From assembly GCF_900163715.1 (NCBI RefSeq), contig NZ_FWFF01000020.1:62001-126000 (forward strand): 64,000 bases of DNA. Direction: 5' to 3'. Below the pieces are notes generated by a model. It was given only the letters and a program-made list of their open reading frames with translations, ran no database searches and was not told where the DNA came from. This document shows positions 16,842-26,253 of the stretch, in pieces (positions within the stretch are counted from its first letter, which is position 1; every line of letters begins with the position of its first letter). The position numbers and the translations under genes were made by a program. The DNA is from Brevibacterium yomogidense. Its GTDB lineage: Bacteria; Actinomycetota; Actinomycetes; Actinomycetales; Brevibacteriaceae.

Positions 16842-18317
16842 GTGAAGAACCAGCCTGCGAACAGCGAACCGACCGGCTCCTCGGCGCCAGCGGACGACCA
16901 GACGTCGTCACCCGGCGCGTCGGGCGGCGGACTCCGCGCCGCGATGCGTCCTCGGCATCTCATCATGATGAGTCTGGGATCCGCGATCGGCGCCGGACTC
17001 TTCGTGGGGTCCGGCGCCGGCATCGCCGCCGCGGGACCGGCCGTGCTCGTGTCCTACGCCATCGCCGGCCTCATCGTCATCGCGGTGATGCGGATGCTCG
17101 GGGAGATGGTCGCAGCGGACCCGAACCCCGGCGCGTTCTCCTACTACGTGGGCAAGGCACTGGGCCCGTCCGCCGCGTTCGCGGTCGGCTGGCTGTGGTG
17201 GATCACCCTCTGCCTCGTCGTCGCCGCGGAGGCGACCGCCGCCGCGCAGATCATGGCGGGCGTCGTGCCCCTGTTCCCGCAGTGGGGCTACGCGCTCGCG
17301 TTCATGGTGCTCTTCACATGGATCAACCTGTGGGGCGTGAGGAACTTCGGCGAGTTCGAGTTCTGGTTCTCCTTCATCAAGGTCGCGTTCGTCTTCCTGT
17401 TCCTCGCCCTGGGAGTGGCGTTCCTGCTGGGGTGGACGCCCGCGGACAGCCCCGGCCTCACGAACATCACGGAGACCTCGTTCATGCCCAACGGGATAGG
17501 CGGGATCGCTGCGGGCCTGCTGGTGGTGGTGTTCGCGTTCGGCGGCATCGAGATCGTGGCCGTCGCCGCGGCGGAGACCGCGGAGCCCCAGCGATCCATC
17601 CGCTCCGCGACCCGCACGATCCTCTGGCGGATCCTGCTCTTCTACATGGGCTCCGTGGGCATCATGGTGCTCGCACTGCCGTGGGACGACCCGTCCCTGC
17701 TCGAGAGCCCGTTCGTCGCCGTCCTCAACCGCGCCGGACTCCCCGTGCTCGCCGCGATCATCGGCATGATCATCGTCGCCGCGCTGCTGAGCTCGCTCAA
17801 CGCCAACATGTACGGCGCCTCGCGCATGTTCTACTCGCTGGCGCAGCGCGGGATGGCGCCCCGCCGCATGGGCGGCCTCAATGAGCGCGCGGTGCCGTCG
17901 CTGGGCGTGTGGATGTCCGTCGCGTTCGGCTTCGTCGCCGTGCTGCTGAACTACTTCTGGGCCGAGGCGGTGCTGGGGCTCCTCCTCAACATCGTCGGCT
18001 CCACACTCATCGTCACGTGGCTGTCCGCGATCATCGCCCACCTGATCCTGCGCACCCGCGCGGAGAAGGCCGGTGAGGAGCTCCCGCTGAAGATGTGGCT
18101 GTTCCCGTACCTGTCGTGGGCGACGCTCGCGGGGCTCGTCGTGATCATCGTGCTGGGCTTCACGGTCCCCGACGTCCGCACGCAGCTGCTCCTCACGTTC
18201 GCCCTCTTCGCCGCGCTCCTGGTCCTCGGACGCTTCGCGACCCGACGGGGAGTGCAGTCTGCCGACCATGCGGTGAGCAGCCCCAAGCGCTCGCGGCTGG
18301 ACGTCGACGAGGGCTGA
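16842..18317 (+). CDS. Amino acid permease, APC/AAT family
   Basis: 491-residue proton-coupled amino acid transporter. After a hydrophilic 30-residue N-terminus comes the family signature LGSAIGAGLFVGSG in helix 1, then about 12 transmembrane helices. The consensus region GGIEIVAVAAAETAEPQRSI (near residue 235) is characteristic of AAT-type permeases (AroP, GabP, CycA). GTG at 16842 is chosen on the leaderless -10 box. Specific substrate cannot be read from sequence. It lies alone between the mscR terminator and convergent ispF. Confidence 0.9.
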   Translation: MKNQPANSEPTGSSAPADDQTSSPGASGGGLRAAMRPRHLIMMSLGSAIGAGLFVGSGAGIAAAGPAVLVSYAIAGLIVIAVMRMLGEMVAADPNPGAFSYYVGKALGPSAAFAVGWLWWITLCLVVAAEATAAAQIMAGVVPLFPQWGYALAFMVLFTWINLWGVRNFGEFEFWFSFIKVAFVFLFLALGVAFLLGWTPADSPGLTNITETSFMPNGIGGIAAGLLVVVFAFGGIEIVAVAAAETAEPQRSIRSATRTILWRILLFYMGSVGIMVLALPWDDPSLLESPFVAVLNRAGLPVLAAIIGMIIVAALLSSLNANMYGASRMFYSLAQRGMAPRRMGGLNERAVPSLGVWMSVAFGFVAVLLNYFWAEAVLGLLLNIVGSTLIVTWLSAIIAHLILRTRAEKAGEELPLKMWLFPYLSWATLAGLVVIIVLGFTVPDVRTQLLLTFALFAALLVLGRFATRRGVQSADHAVSSPKRSRLDVDEG

Positions 18318-18330
18318 GCCACTCCGCGCC

Positions 18331-18885
18331 TCAGCCCATCGGCACGACGAGTGCCGTCGCGATCGCGGCGGCGCCCTCTCCCCTGCCGGTGAGTCCCAGT
18401 CCGTCGGACGTCGTGCCCGACACGGACACCGGAGCGCCCACGGCCTCGCTCAGCACCCGCTGGGCCTCGTCGCGGCGGGTGCCGATCTTCGGCCGCACGC
18501 AGACGGCCTGGACGGACACGTTGCCGATCTCGAAGCCTGCCGCCCGGACCAGCCGGGCCGCCTCTGCCAGCAGCACCGCGCCCGAGGCCCCCGACAGCTC
18601 CGGACGGTCCGTCCCGAAGTGCGCCCCCAGGTCACCGATGCCGGCAGCCGCGAACAGCGCATCGCAGCAGGCGTGGGCCACGACGTCGGAGTCCGAGTGG
18701 CCCTCCAGCCCTGCCTGCCCCTCCCAGAGCAGTCCGGCCATCCACATGGGCCGCTGCGGGTCGGTCGAGAACGCATGCACGTCCACCCCCGCTCCCACCC
18801 GGGGCAGCCGCACGGCCGAAGGGACCTCCGGAGAGGGGCCCTGCGGTGAGGGGACCCCGGGCGCCGGGACAGGTGCATCGGTCAT
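18331..18885 (-). CDS. ispF: 2-C-methyl-D-erythritol 2,4-cyclodiphosphate synthase
   Basis: Fifth enzyme of the MEP isoprenoid pathway, forming the cyclic diphosphate with loss of CMP. The zinc and substrate motifs GVDVHAF (about residue 33) and [12 protein letters not shown] (about 61) are present, with [13 protein letters not shown] at the C-terminus. 184 residues, about 25 longer than typical because of a Pro-rich N-terminal tail ([19 protein letters not shown]). It overlaps ispD by 4 bases and is co-translated. GTG or the next codons of the tail might be the true start; the enzyme core is unaffected. Confidence 0.94.
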   Translation of the reverse strand: MTDAPVPAPGVPSPQGPSPEVPSAVRLPRVGAGVDVHAFSTDPQRPMWMAGLLWEGQAGLEGHSDSDVVAHACCDALFAAAGIGDLGAHFGTDRPELSGASGAVLLAEAARLVRAAGFEIGNVSVQAVCVRPKIGTRRDEAQRVLSEAVGAPVSVSGTTSDGLGLTGRGEGAAAIATALVVPMG

Positions 18886-19742
18886 TCGATTCTCCTTCGT
18901 GCATGATCTGGAGTGCGGGCTGCGGCAGTGTCCGGTGTCGCGTCGAGATCACCCGTCACGTACAGCTCTGCGATGCGCAGGTCGATGGGGTGGGTGATCT
19001 TGAGTGCGGCCTCGTCACCGGGCACGCCGACGACGGCGATGTCGAGGCGCTCGACCAGCCCCGCATCATCGGTGGCGGAGGCATCCGGGTCCGTGCGCTG
19101 GAGATCGTGTGCGGCCACCAAGACGTCCCGGACGAAGCCCTGAGGGGTCTGGACCCGGCGCAGGGCGGTGCGATCGAGGTCGCCGACGACGGTACCCGCA
19201 TCCGTCGCGGTCTTCACGGTGTCAGTCATCGGCAGCACGGGGACGACGGCCGCGGCACCCTCCGCCAGTGCCGCGACGACGCGGTGGTAGACAGACGCAG
19301 GGGTGAGGCAGCGCGCGGCATCGTGGACGAGCACCAGGTCCGCCTCCGGCACGACCGCCAGTGCTGCGGCGACGGACACCACTCTGTCGGCACCGCCCAC
19401 GACGACGCTGATGGGGACCGAGGCTGAGCCTGAGACCGGGGCTGAGCCTGAGACCGGGACTGAGTGCGCACCGGAGCCGTCCGGGTCGTCCGCGTCGTCC
19501 GCTGAGCCGGCGGGGGCCTCGGCGGCGGTCTCCGCGATCCGTCGTGCGTCCTCGACCAGCGAGGACGGAGCGGCGATGACGATCGCGTCGATCACGCCTG
19601 AGCGCACGGCGCCTTCGACCGCGTGGGCGAGCAGTGACCGTCCGGCCAGCGGCACGAACGCCTTGGGCACCCCGGCAGCCAGCCGGGTGCCGGACCCCGC
19701 GGCGGGGATGAGGAGCACCGTAGACACGGGATCAGGTCTCAC
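18882..19742 (-). CDS. ispD: 2-C-methyl-D-erythritol 4-phosphate cytidylyltransferase
   Basis: Third MEP-pathway enzyme: transfers CMP from CTP to methylerythritol phosphate. The nucleotide motif [19 protein letters not shown] is at residues 11-29, with [10 protein letters not shown] and TPQGFVRD further on. 286 residues rather than about 230, owing to a low-complexity insert (about 76-112) encoded by an 18-bp tandem repeat. GTG at 19742 overlaps the upstream thioesterase stop by 11 bases; GTG at 19727 is an alternative. carD lies upstream of the group, as is frequent in actinobacteria. Confidence 0.93.
   Translation of the reverse strand: MRPDPVSTVLLIPAAGSGTRLAAGVPKAFVPLAGRSLLAHAVEGAVRSGVIDAIVIAAPSSLVEDARRIAETAAEAPAGSADDADDPDGSGAHSVPVSGSAPVSGSASVPISVVVGGADRVVSVAAALAVVPEADLVLVHDAARCLTPASVYHRVVAALAEGAAAVVPVLPMTDTVKTATDAGTVVGDLDRTALRRVQTPQGFVRDVLVAAHDLQRTDPDASATDDAGLVERLDIAVVGVPGDEAALKITHPIDLRIAELYVTGDLDATPDTAAARTPDHARRRIE
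19423..19464. repeat. 18-bp tandem repeat inside ispD
   Basis: GCTGAGCCTGAGACCGGG occurs at 19423-19440 and exactly again at 19441-19458, followed by a partial unit. It encodes the [14 protein letters not shown] linker of IspD, so changes in copy number keep the frame. Confidence 0.9.
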
Positions 19743-20316
19743 GCGGGGAGATCCAGAGACCCTCTGCTCGCACGCGCACGACGTCGTCGCAGAGGATCTC
19801 CGCCTCCATGAACTTCTTGCGACCCTCCACCCGGGCGATGCGGCCGCGCACGGTGAGCGGCTCCCCCACAGGCGTGCCTGCGTCGTAGTTCAGCGTCAGT
19901 GAGCGGGTGAAGGAGCGCTTCTCCGCGTTCCAGTTCGCAGCATGGCCCAGTATGTGATCGATGAGCAGGGCCACGATTCCTCCGTGCACACGGCCGGGAG
20001 GGCCCTGGTACTGGAGCGGCAGTATGAGGTCGCACCGGTAGTCGTCCCCGTCCGGCACGATGCTCATGGGCGGCGCGATCGGATTGCGCGCGGACGACGC
20101 GGGGGTGATGTCGCCCGTGATGTGGTTGGGCGTGGTGTGCGGGTCCTCGACGGTGACGGCGTGCGGCGCTGCGGCCGCCCGCGTCAGCTGCTCCGCGATG
20201 CCGGCGACCTGCCGGGCGAGTGCGTCCGTGTCGTCTTCGGTGACGAGTGCGGTCATGAGCTCACGGCTGAGCCGCGCGGTGAGTTCCGTGAACGGGGCGA
20301 TGGGTGACGGCGTCAT
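19732..20316 (-). CDS. Hotdog-fold acyl-CoA thioesterase (PaaI-like)
   Basis: 194 residues. The C-terminal 120 are a hotdog domain with GPPGRVHGGIVALLIDHILG (about residues 107-126), the usual PaaI/4HBT helix, and a beta-sheet ending RVRAEGLWI. The first 90 residues are a less conserved extension. Predicted to hydrolyse acyl-CoA thioesters in the cytoplasm; substrate unknown. ATG at 20316 with GAGG upstream. It is placed between carD and ispD and overlaps the latter. Confidence 0.85.
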   Translation of the reverse strand: MTPSPIAPFTELTARLSRELMTALVTEDDTDALARQVAGIAEQLTRAAAAPHAVTVEDPHTTPNHITGDITPASSARNPIAPPMSIVPDGDDYRCDLILPLQYQGPPGRVHGGIVALLIDHILGHAANWNAEKRSFTRSLTLNYDAGTPVGEPLTVRGRIARVEGRKKFMEAEILCDDVVRVRAEGLWISPRET

Positions 20317-20364
20317 GTGGTCCTCGGTGTCAGTGCGGGGGTCGGTGCGGGTGCGGCATGCGAA

Positions 20365-20394
20365 CGGCCGACCACCTGGTGGGGTGATCGGCCG
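20365..20394 (-). terminator. Hairpin after carD
   Basis: Inverted repeat CGGCCGACCACC / GGTGATCGGCCG with one mismatch and a 6-nt loop, just downstream of the carD stop on the minus strand. Confidence 0.6.
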
Positions 20395-20427
20395 GTGCGC
20401 TCCGCCGCGGGGGCGGATGGGGGGACG

Positions 20428-20910
20428 TCAGGAGGCGAGGACTTCGTCGAGCATCGCCTCTGCCTCCTCCTCTTCCTTCTTCTCCGCCAGTGCGAGTTCG
20501 GACACGAGCACCTGCCGTGCCTTCGCGAGCATGCGCTTCTCACCGGTGGACAGTCCGCGGTCCTGCTCGCGGCGCCAGAGGTCGCGGACGACCTCTGCTA
20601 CCTTGATGACATCGCCGGACTGGAACTTCTCCAGGTTCGCCTTGTAGCGGCGGGACCAGTTCGTGGGTTCTTCCGTGACTTCCGCACGAAGGACCTGGAA
20701 TACCTTCTCCAGGCCCTCCTCACCGACGACGTCCCGCACACCCACGAGGTCGCAGTTCTCAGCGGGGACCTCGATGACGAGGTCGCCGTGTGACACCTGC
20801 AGCTTCAGATAGAGCTTCTCCACTCCCTTGATCGCGCGAGTCTTGATCTCCTGGACAGTCGCAGCCCCGTGATGGGGGTAGACGACGGTGTCGCCGACCT
20901 GAAATGCCAT
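20428..20910 (-). CDS. carD: RNA polymerase-binding transcription factor CarD
   Basis: 160 residues. CarD binds the RNA polymerase beta subunit and stabilises open complexes at rRNA and many other promoters; essential in mycobacteria. The N-terminal Tudor-like domain opens [19 protein letters not shown], and the C-terminal helical DNA-binding part has [16 protein letters not shown] with the key tryptophan near 85. ATG at 20910 has AAAGGGG upstream. A TTAGACT box near 20936 is the probable -10, giving a leadered mRNA. Divergent from the lipoprotein gene. Confidence 0.97.
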   Translation of the reverse strand: MAFQVGDTVVYPHHGAATVQEIKTRAIKGVEKLYLKLQVSHGDLVIEVPAENCDLVGVRDVVGEEGLEKVFQVLRAEVTEEPTNWSRRYKANLEKFQSGDVIKVAEVVRDLWRREQDRGLSTGEKRMLAKARQVLVSELALAEKKEEEEAEAMLDEVLAS

Positions 20911-21178
20911 ATTCTGTGAACCCCTTTCGCAGTACCCAAGTCTAACATGTGACGCGCCGCAGAAATGATGCGGTTCACATGAACAGAATGATAAGGTCCG
21001 GCGTTTCTCGCCATGCGGACACGCGCGCGATCGCCGCCCTCGTCCGGCGGAGCACCCCTGTGACCTGCGGAATCCATGGTTCTGCCAGCGGAATCGCAGC
21101 GAGTTCTACGTCAGGTCGAAAGAGCGATAGGATGACTGCGAAGTTCCGTGTCGTCGTACCGTCCAAGGAGCCCGGATC

Positions 21179-21757
21179 GTGAAGAAGAGGACCGCGCGCC
21201 TGACTGTGGCCGCAGCCGCGATCGCAGCCATCGCACCCCTCAGCGGCTGTGCCAACATGCTGTCCGCAGATCAGACAGCGAACTATGAGTACCACGGTGG
21301 TGACGGCGCTTGGTCCCGCGAGGACCTCGAGGGCGTCGACATCCGGGGACTGCTCCTCCTCCAGAGCGAGGAGGGCGACGCCCAGGTCTTCTACACCGTC
21401 ATCAACGGCGCCGATGAGCCCCGCGACGTGACGCTCGAAGTCGGTCCGGAGACCTACAACCACACGGTGGAGCCGGACGAGGTCGTGAGCCAGAACCCGG
21501 AGAACCCCGCATCGGACGCCGAACCGGCGATCATCAGCGGTCTCGATGAAGAGGTCGGCTCCCTGTTCGACGTCGAGGTGACGGTCGGCAGCGAATCCGA
21601 GACGATCGCCGTGCAGGTGCTCGACGGCTCGCTCCCCGAGTACGCGGACCTCGTCCCCACGAGCGGCGCGGAAGAGCCCACGACGGATCCGACGGAGGAA
21701 GGCGCAGCTGCAGAGGGCGCCGAAGGCACCGAAGGAGCTGCGACGGCCGGAGGCTGA
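21179..21757 (+). CDS. Secreted lipoprotein of unknown function
   Basis: 192 residues with a lipoprotein signal: basic start (KKRT), hydrophobic core and lipobox LSGC at residues 21-24, so the mature protein begins CANMLSADQ. The rest is acidic, predicted beta-rich, ending in a Thr/Glu/Ala/Gly-rich tail. GTG with AAGGAG 8 nt before; TAGGAT at 21128 is a likely -10. It is divergent from carD and convergent with regX3. Conserved next to carD or regX3 in some actinobacteria is possible but unverified; no function can be assigned. Confidence 0.82.
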   Translation: MKKRTARLTVAAAAIAAIAPLSGCANMLSADQTANYEYHGGDGAWSREDLEGVDIRGLLLLQSEEGDAQVFYTVINGADEPRDVTLEVGPETYNHTVEPDEVVSQNPENPASDAEPAIISGLDEEVGSLFDVEVTVGSESETIAVQVLDGSLPEYADLVPTSGAEEPTTDPTEEGAAAEGAEGTEGAATAGG

Positions 21758-21779
21758 ACCAGACGCCACGCATGAGGAA

Positions 21780-21809
21780 GGGCTCGGAAGGATCACTCCT
21801 TCCGAGCCC
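21780..21809. terminator. Bidirectional terminator, lipoprotein/regX3
   Basis: Perfect 13-bp stem (21780-21792 with 21797-21809) and TCAC loop between convergent genes. Confidence 0.8.
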
Positions 21810-21862
21810 TTCGTCGTGAGGCTGCGGGGTCTCGTGAGGCTGCGGGTGCCGCGGGTCGGCTC

Positions 21863-22543
21863 TCAGGCCTCGAACTTGTAGCCGAGGCCGCGGACGGTGA
21901 CGAGCAGGCTCGGCGAGGACGGCTCCTCCTCGACCTTCGCCCGCAGACGCTTGATGTGCACGTCCAGCGTCTTCGTGTCGCCCACGTAGTCCTGGCCCCA
22001 GATGCGGTCGATGAGCTGACCGCGCGTCATGACGCGGCCGGCATTGCGCACCAGCATCTCCAGCAGCTCGAACTCCTTGAGCGGGAGCGACATCTCCTCG
22101 CCGCGGACGGATGCGACGTGCCGGTCGACGTCGATGCGGACACCGCCCGCCTCGATCACGGAGTCGGTGAGGTCCGTCTGCTCCGCGTTGCGTCGCATCA
22201 CCGCACGCACGCGGGCGAGCAGCTCGCGCGACGAGTACGGCTTCGTGACGTAGTCATCGGCGCCCAGCTCCAGCCCCACGACCTTGTCGATCTCCGAATC
22301 CTTCGCGGTCAGCATGATGATCGGCACGGTCGACCGTGCGCGCAGCTGTCGGCAGACCTCCGTCCCGGATGCCCCCGGCAGCATGAGGTCGAGCAGGACG
22401 AGGTCCGCTCCCGCCCGGTCGAACTCGCTGATCGCCTGCAGCCCGTCGGCCGCGACGGTCACCTCGTACCCTTCCTTGCCCAGCAGGTACGACAGCGGGT
22501 CGGAGAACGATTCCTCGTCCTCGACTAGCAGAATGCGCGTCAC
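21863..22543 (-). CDS. regX3: Phosphate response regulator RegX3 (OmpR family)
   Basis: 226 residues. Receiver domain with LVEDEE acid pocket, phospho-acceptor in LVLLDLMLPG (Asp near 52) and KPYSSREL lysine, then an OmpR-type winged helix (RGQLIDRIWG, TLDVHIKRLRAKVE, VRGLGYKFE). RegX3 activates phosphate-starvation genes through PHO boxes. GTG at 22543 overlaps the senX3 stop by 4 bases. Likely targets here are pstS and the phoU/senX3 region, where GTTCAC repeats are present. Confidence 0.95.
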   Translation of the reverse strand: MTRILLVEDEESFSDPLSYLLGKEGYEVTVAADGLQAISEFDRAGADLVLLDLMLPGASGTEVCRQLRARSTVPIIMLTAKDSEIDKVVGLELGADDYVTKPYSSRELLARVRAVMRRNAEQTDLTDSVIEAGGVRIDVDRHVASVRGEEMSLPLKEFELLEMLVRNAGRVMTRGQLIDRIWGQDYVGDTKTLDVHIKRLRAKVEEEPSSPSLLVTVRGLGYKFEA

Positions 22544-23793
22544 GATGCTCCTCTTCCATGTGTGTACTCTCCATCCGCGGCGGAGTCGACGGCATGCTGC
22601 GCCGCGTCGTCCGCGCTGGAGTCGATCAGGATCCCCTGCCGCGCGGCTTCCGCGAGACCCGGGGTGATGTCCTCTGCGTGCGCCTGCGGGAGCAGGATCG
22701 TGAAGGTCGACCCCTGACCCAGTCTCGACCATACGCGCACCTCACCGCCATGGGTGGCGACGATGTGCTTGACGATGCTGAGTCCCAGCCCGGTCCCGCC
22801 GGTCATGCGCGAGCGGGCCGGATCGACTCGGTAGAAGCGCTCGAACACGCGCTCCGTGTCTTCGGTGCTGAGGCCGATCCCCTGATCCGTCACGGCGATC
22901 GCGACGCGCTCGTCCTCGAGCTTGGCGCCCACGCCCACCCGTGTTCCCTCATTGGAGTAGTGGATCGCGTTGTCGACCAGGTTCCGCACTGCGTTGACCA
23001 GCAGCTCGAAGCTGCCCTCGATGTACCAGTCGCCGCCGTGCAGCACGGACAGCTCGATGTTCTTGCCGTCGGCCACGGTGCGGGCGCGGTCCACCGCCTC
23101 TTCGACGACCCGGGCGACGGGGACGCGCTCCGGGCTCGCCGGCACTTCGTGGTCCTGCACGCGGGAGAGGTCGATGATCTCCTTGACGAGTTGCGTGAGC
23201 CGGATCGACTCCCGCTGCATCTTCGAGCCGAACCGGGCCACGGCCTCGGGATCGTCGGCGAATTCGGTGACGGCCTCCGCGAGGAGGGAGACCGCGCCGA
23301 TCGGGGTCTTGAGCTCGTGGGAGACGTTCGCGATGAAGTCGCGGCGCACCGCGTCGACGCGACGGGCCTCGGTCTGATCATCGCAGAGCACGACGACGAA
23401 CGCGGAGCCCAGCGCGGCCACGCGGGCATGGAGGAAGCGGGGCGTCGCGGACGACGCGATCGCGTGCTCGAAGTCGAGCTCCTCGATGAGCCCGCGCGCA
23501 CGGACGCGCTCGACGACCTCGGCGAGGGTGTCGGCCACGAGCGAATGCCCGCGGACCAGCCCGAAGGTATAGGCGGCGGGCGAGGCCTTCACGACGTCGT
23601 CCCCCGCGTCCACGACGATCGCGGCGCTGGGCAGCACGGCGAGCACTTCCGCGATGCCGTCCGGGAGCTCGTTGTCCGAATGGAGGTCCGCGGCGCTGCG
23701 ACTGTGCTCGGAGAAGCGGAAGGCCAGGATCCCGGCGATGCCGAGCCCCAGCCCCACGGTTCCCGTGAGCACGGCGACGATGAGCAGGTCCAC
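22540..23793 (-). CDS. senX3: Phosphate sensor histidine kinase SenX3
   Basis: 417 residues. One N-terminal transmembrane segment (about 4-26), a PAS-like domain (about 45-145), then HisKA with phospho-acceptor in FIANVSHELKTPIGA near residue 170 and HATPase boxes NLVDNAIHYS, DQGIGLS and GGTGLGLSIVKHI. Phosphorylates RegX3 and is held in check by the Pst-PhoU system when phosphate is plentiful. Only one membrane helix is visible where some relatives have two. GTG at 23793 lies 6 nt after TAGGCT. Divergent from phoU. Confidence 0.95.
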   Translation of the reverse strand: MDLLIVAVLTGTVGLGLGIAGILAFRFSEHSRSAADLHSDNELPDGIAEVLAVLPSAAIVVDAGDDVVKASPAAYTFGLVRGHSLVADTLAEVVERVRARGLIEELDFEHAIASSATPRFLHARVAALGSAFVVVLCDDQTEARRVDAVRRDFIANVSHELKTPIGAVSLLAEAVTEFADDPEAVARFGSKMQRESIRLTQLVKEIIDLSRVQDHEVPASPERVPVARVVEEAVDRARTVADGKNIELSVLHGGDWYIEGSFELLVNAVRNLVDNAIHYSNEGTRVGVGAKLEDERVAIAVTDQGIGLSTEDTERVFERFYRVDPARSRMTGGTGLGLSIVKHIVATHGGEVRVWSRLGQGSTFTILLPQAHAEDITPGLAEAARQGILIDSSADDAAQHAVDSAADGEYTHGRGAS

Positions 23794-23799
23794 GCTCCC

Positions 23800-23805
23800 A
23801 GCCTA
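23800..23805 (-). promoter_or_regulatory. -10 box (TAGGCT), senX3-regX3
   Basis: TAGGCT on the minus strand, 6 nt before the GTG of senX3. The intervening GGGAGC could alternatively serve as a weak ribosome site. Confidence 0.4.
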
Positions 23806-23864
23806 GACCGATGGCGGGGGCGCGGGCGTCATGGGAGCGGCCAACGCCTAGAATGATGGCAAAG

Positions 23865-23897
23865 GTTCACCGACAGGCCAGGAGCGGTTCACGCAGC
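23865..23897. promoter_or_regulatory. PHO-box-like repeat between senX3 and phoU
   Basis: GTTCACC at 23865 and GTTCACG at 23887 are exactly 22 bp (two 11-bp turns) apart, in the divergent control region. RegX3/PhoP sites in actinobacteria are built from GTTCACC 11-mers. A TAGAAT at 23850 lies just upstream. Confidence 0.5.
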
Positions 23898-23964
23898 GGT
23901 GCGAGAGTATCCGATGGATCTGTGCCCGCCCCGGCGCGAACCCTGTGGAAAGGAAATCCCCCGA

Positions 23965-24627
23965 ATGCGCGAAGTCTTCCAGAACGAACTCGATTCACTC
24001 GCCGACATGCTCGTCGAGATGACCGAGAAGGTCAGCGCCGCCATGGAGAAGTCCAAGGAGGCGCTGCGGACCAACGACCTCGAACTCGCAGAGGAGGTCA
24101 TCGCCGGTGACGTGGAGATCGACCGCCTTCAGCTGCAGCTCGACAAGTCTGCAGCAGAGATCCTCGCACTCCAGGCCCCCGTCGCACACGACCTGCGCGT
24201 GGTCATCTCATCGCTGCGCATGAGCGCGTCGATCGAGCGGATGGGCGACCTCGCCCGCCACGTCGCCCAGCAGGTGCGCATCCGCTTCCCCGAATCGGCT
24301 GTGCCCGAGGGCTTCGAGCAGATCTTCAAGGACATGACGACGGCGGCGGTGCGCATCTCGCACGCGATCCGTGAACTCGTGTCCGAGCCGGGACTCGAGG
24401 CCGTCCCGACGATCGACGACCTCGACGAGTCGATCGACACCCTGCACCTCGCGGTGTTCACCAAGATCGCCGGCTCCAACCTGAACCCCTCGCAGGTCGC
24501 GGACGTCACGCTGCTGTCGCGCTACCTCGAGCGGTTCGGCGACCACGCGGTGTCGATCGCCCAGCGCATCGAGTACCTGCTCACGGGCGAGTGGAAGTCG
24601 GAGCTCATTCCCGGCGACCACGGCTGA
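23965..24627 (+). CDS. phoU: Phosphate signalling protein PhoU
   Basis: 220 residues forming two three-helix bundles. Metal-binding acidic helices are seen at VIAGDVEIDRL and ERMGDLARHVAQQ (first repeat) and RYLERFGDHAVSIAQRI (second repeat). PhoU bridges PstB and the sensor kinase and signals phosphate sufficiency. ATG at 23965 has GGAAAGGA with 9-nt spacing; 220 residues is the normal length. Placement opposite senX3-regX3 gives a compact regulatory unit, distant from pstSCAB. Confidence 0.95.
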   Translation: MREVFQNELDSLADMLVEMTEKVSAAMEKSKEALRTNDLELAEEVIAGDVEIDRLQLQLDKSAAEILALQAPVAHDLRVVISSLRMSASIERMGDLARHVAQQVRIRFPESAVPEGFEQIFKDMTTAAVRISHAIRELVSEPGLEAVPTIDDLDESIDTLHLAVFTKIAGSNLNPSQVADVTLLSRYLERFGDHAVSIAQRIEYLLTGEWKSELIPGDHG

Positions 24628-24663
24628 GTCGCACACTCGCCACCAGCACGGCCGTCGCCGTGC

Positions 24664-24707
24664 GCACGAGGCCCCTTCCCGGATCGCTCCGGAGAGGGGC
24701 CTCGTGC
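24664..24707. terminator. Bidirectional terminator, phoU/gpmA
   Basis: Perfect 12-bp outer stem GCACGAGGCCCC / GGGGCCTCGTGC between convergent genes. Confidence 0.75.
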
Positions 24708-24720
24708 ATGCAGTCGGTGG

Positions 24721-25467
24721 TCAGCGGCCCTGGTTCGCCACCGCGCCGATCGCGGCCTCTGCGGCCTCGGGGTCCAGGTAGCGGCCCCTGCCGCCCACGG
24801 GAGTGAGCGTCTGCTCGTCCAGCTCGTAGTGCAGCGGAATGCCGGTGGGCACGTTGAGTCCGGTGATCGCGTCATCGGAGATGCCCTCGAGGTGCTTGAT
24901 GAGCGCGCGCAGCGAGTTGCCGTGCGCGGCGATCAGCACGGTCTTCCGCAGCTGCAGGTCCGGAACGATCGAGTCGTACCAGTACGGCAGGAGCCGCACG
25001 ATGACGTCGGCCAGGCATTCGGTGCGCGGCAGTGCCGCACCCAGGTTGCCGTAGCGGGCCTCGCCCACCTGCGACCACTCGGAGGAGTCGTCCAGCGGCG
25101 GGGGCGGGGTGTCGAAGGAGCGTCGCCACTCCATGAACTGCTCCTCGCCGTACTCGTCGCGGATCGCCTTCTTGTCCTTGCCCTGGAGCGCACCGTAGTG
25201 GCGCTCGTTGAGGCGCCAGGAGCGGACCGTGTCGACCCACGGGCGATCAGCCGTCTCCATCGCGATCTGCGCCGTGAGGATCGCGCGCTTGAGCAGCGAC
25301 GTGTGGAGCACGTCGGGCAGGAGGTCGTGCTCACGCAGGAGGTCGCCCGCGCGCACCCCCTCCGCGCGGCCCTTCTCCGTGAGCGGCACATCGACCCACC
25401 CGGTGAAGAGGTTCTTCTGGTTCCATTCGCTCTCCCCGTGGCGGAGCAGCACAAGGTTGTACGTCAT
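24721..25467 (-). CDS. gpmA: 2,3-bisphosphoglycerate-dependent phosphoglycerate mutase
   Basis: 248 residues. Interconverts 3- and 2-phosphoglycerate in glycolysis. Catalytic phospho-histidine in [10 protein letters not shown] (His about 10), [13 protein letters not shown] with the catalytic glutamate region near 90, and [12 protein letters not shown] near 185. ATG at 25467 is chosen because the family begins just before LVLLRHGES. The gpm-senX3-regX3 neighbourhood is shared with Mycobacterium, although phoU intervenes here. Confidence 0.96.
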   Translation of the reverse strand: MTYNLVLLRHGESEWNQKNLFTGWVDVPLTEKGRAEGVRAGDLLREHDLLPDVLHTSLLKRAILTAQIAMETADRPWVDTVRSWRLNERHYGALQGKDKKAIRDEYGEEQFMEWRRSFDTPPPPLDDSSEWSQVGEARYGNLGAALPRTECLADVIVRLLPYWYDSIVPDLQLRKTVLIAAHGNSLRALIKHLEGISDDAITGLNVPTGIPLHYELDEQTLTPVGGRGRYLDPEAAEAAIGAVANQGR

Positions 25468-25558
25468 GCTCACATTCTGGCACGGCCCCGGCCCAGCGCC
25501 CGCAGCGCGTCTCACCGGGGGCCAGCGGACATGCACCGGCGGCACGCACCGGGGCCCC

Positions 25559-26113
25559 TCACCGCAGCGAGTACACCAGCTCCACGGTGCCGCTCGCGAA
25601 CGACCGCTCGCGGAGCAGCGTGAGATCGATGCGGGAATCCGGCCAGAACGACAGCCCGCTCCCCAGCACGAGCGGCTGCACCCAGACGTGCACTGCGTCG
25701 ACGAGACCCTCGCGCAGCGCATGCGCCGCGAGCGTGGGCCCCTCGATCGTCACGTCACCCGGCGCGGCCTCCACCAGCGCCCGGACCTCCTCCGGGTCGA
25801 ACTCCCGGCGCAGCTGAGTCCTCTCCGTCCGCACCTCGTCGAGGGTCGTGGAGTAGACGACCTTCTGGGCGCGCTGCCAGATCATCGCGAATTCCGCCGA
25901 CTCCGGCGACTGGGTGGTCGCGGAGGGGTCCGTCTCCCACACGTGCATGAGCTCATACATGCGTCTGCCGTAGAGATACGTTCCCACGCCGGCGGTCACC
26001 TCGTTGACGGCCGCCAGCACCTCCTCGTCGGGCTCTCCCCAGTCGAAGACCCCGTCATCGTCCCGCACGAATCCGTCCGCGGACATGATCATCGAATACA
26101 CGAGTCGCCCCAT
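25559..26113 (-). CDS. RibD C-terminal/dihydrofolate-reductase-like protein
   Basis: 184 residues of the RibD_C superfamily: [20 protein letters not shown] at the start, [16 protein letters not shown] around 45-60, and a C-terminal beta-strand pattern ([12 protein letters not shown]). Such stand-alone proteins are NADPH-binding reductases of unknown substrate, often mislabelled dihydrofolate reductase. ATG at 26113 has GGAGGT upstream. No riboflavin genes nearby. Monocistronic or the distal gene of the mshA-ybjN unit. Confidence 0.85.
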   Translation of the reverse strand: MGRLVYSMIMSADGFVRDDDGVFDWGEPDEEVLAAVNEVTAGVGTYLYGRRMYELMHVWETDPSATTQSPESAEFAMIWQRAQKVVYSTTLDEVRTERTQLRREFDPEEVRALVEAAPGDVTIEGPTLAAHALREGLVDAVHVWVQPLVLGSGLSFWPDSRIDLTLLRERSFASGTVELVYSLR

Positions 26114-26253
26114 TGCGACCTCCCCACTGCGGCCCCGCCGGACCGCTGTTCGCCGGGATCCGACGGTCGGATTCCGGTCCGCTCACGCGCCGGCAGTCGG
26201 TCACTTGTGACCAGCCATCGGCGGCCTCACCTGCACTCTCCGGCCTGCAGCCG

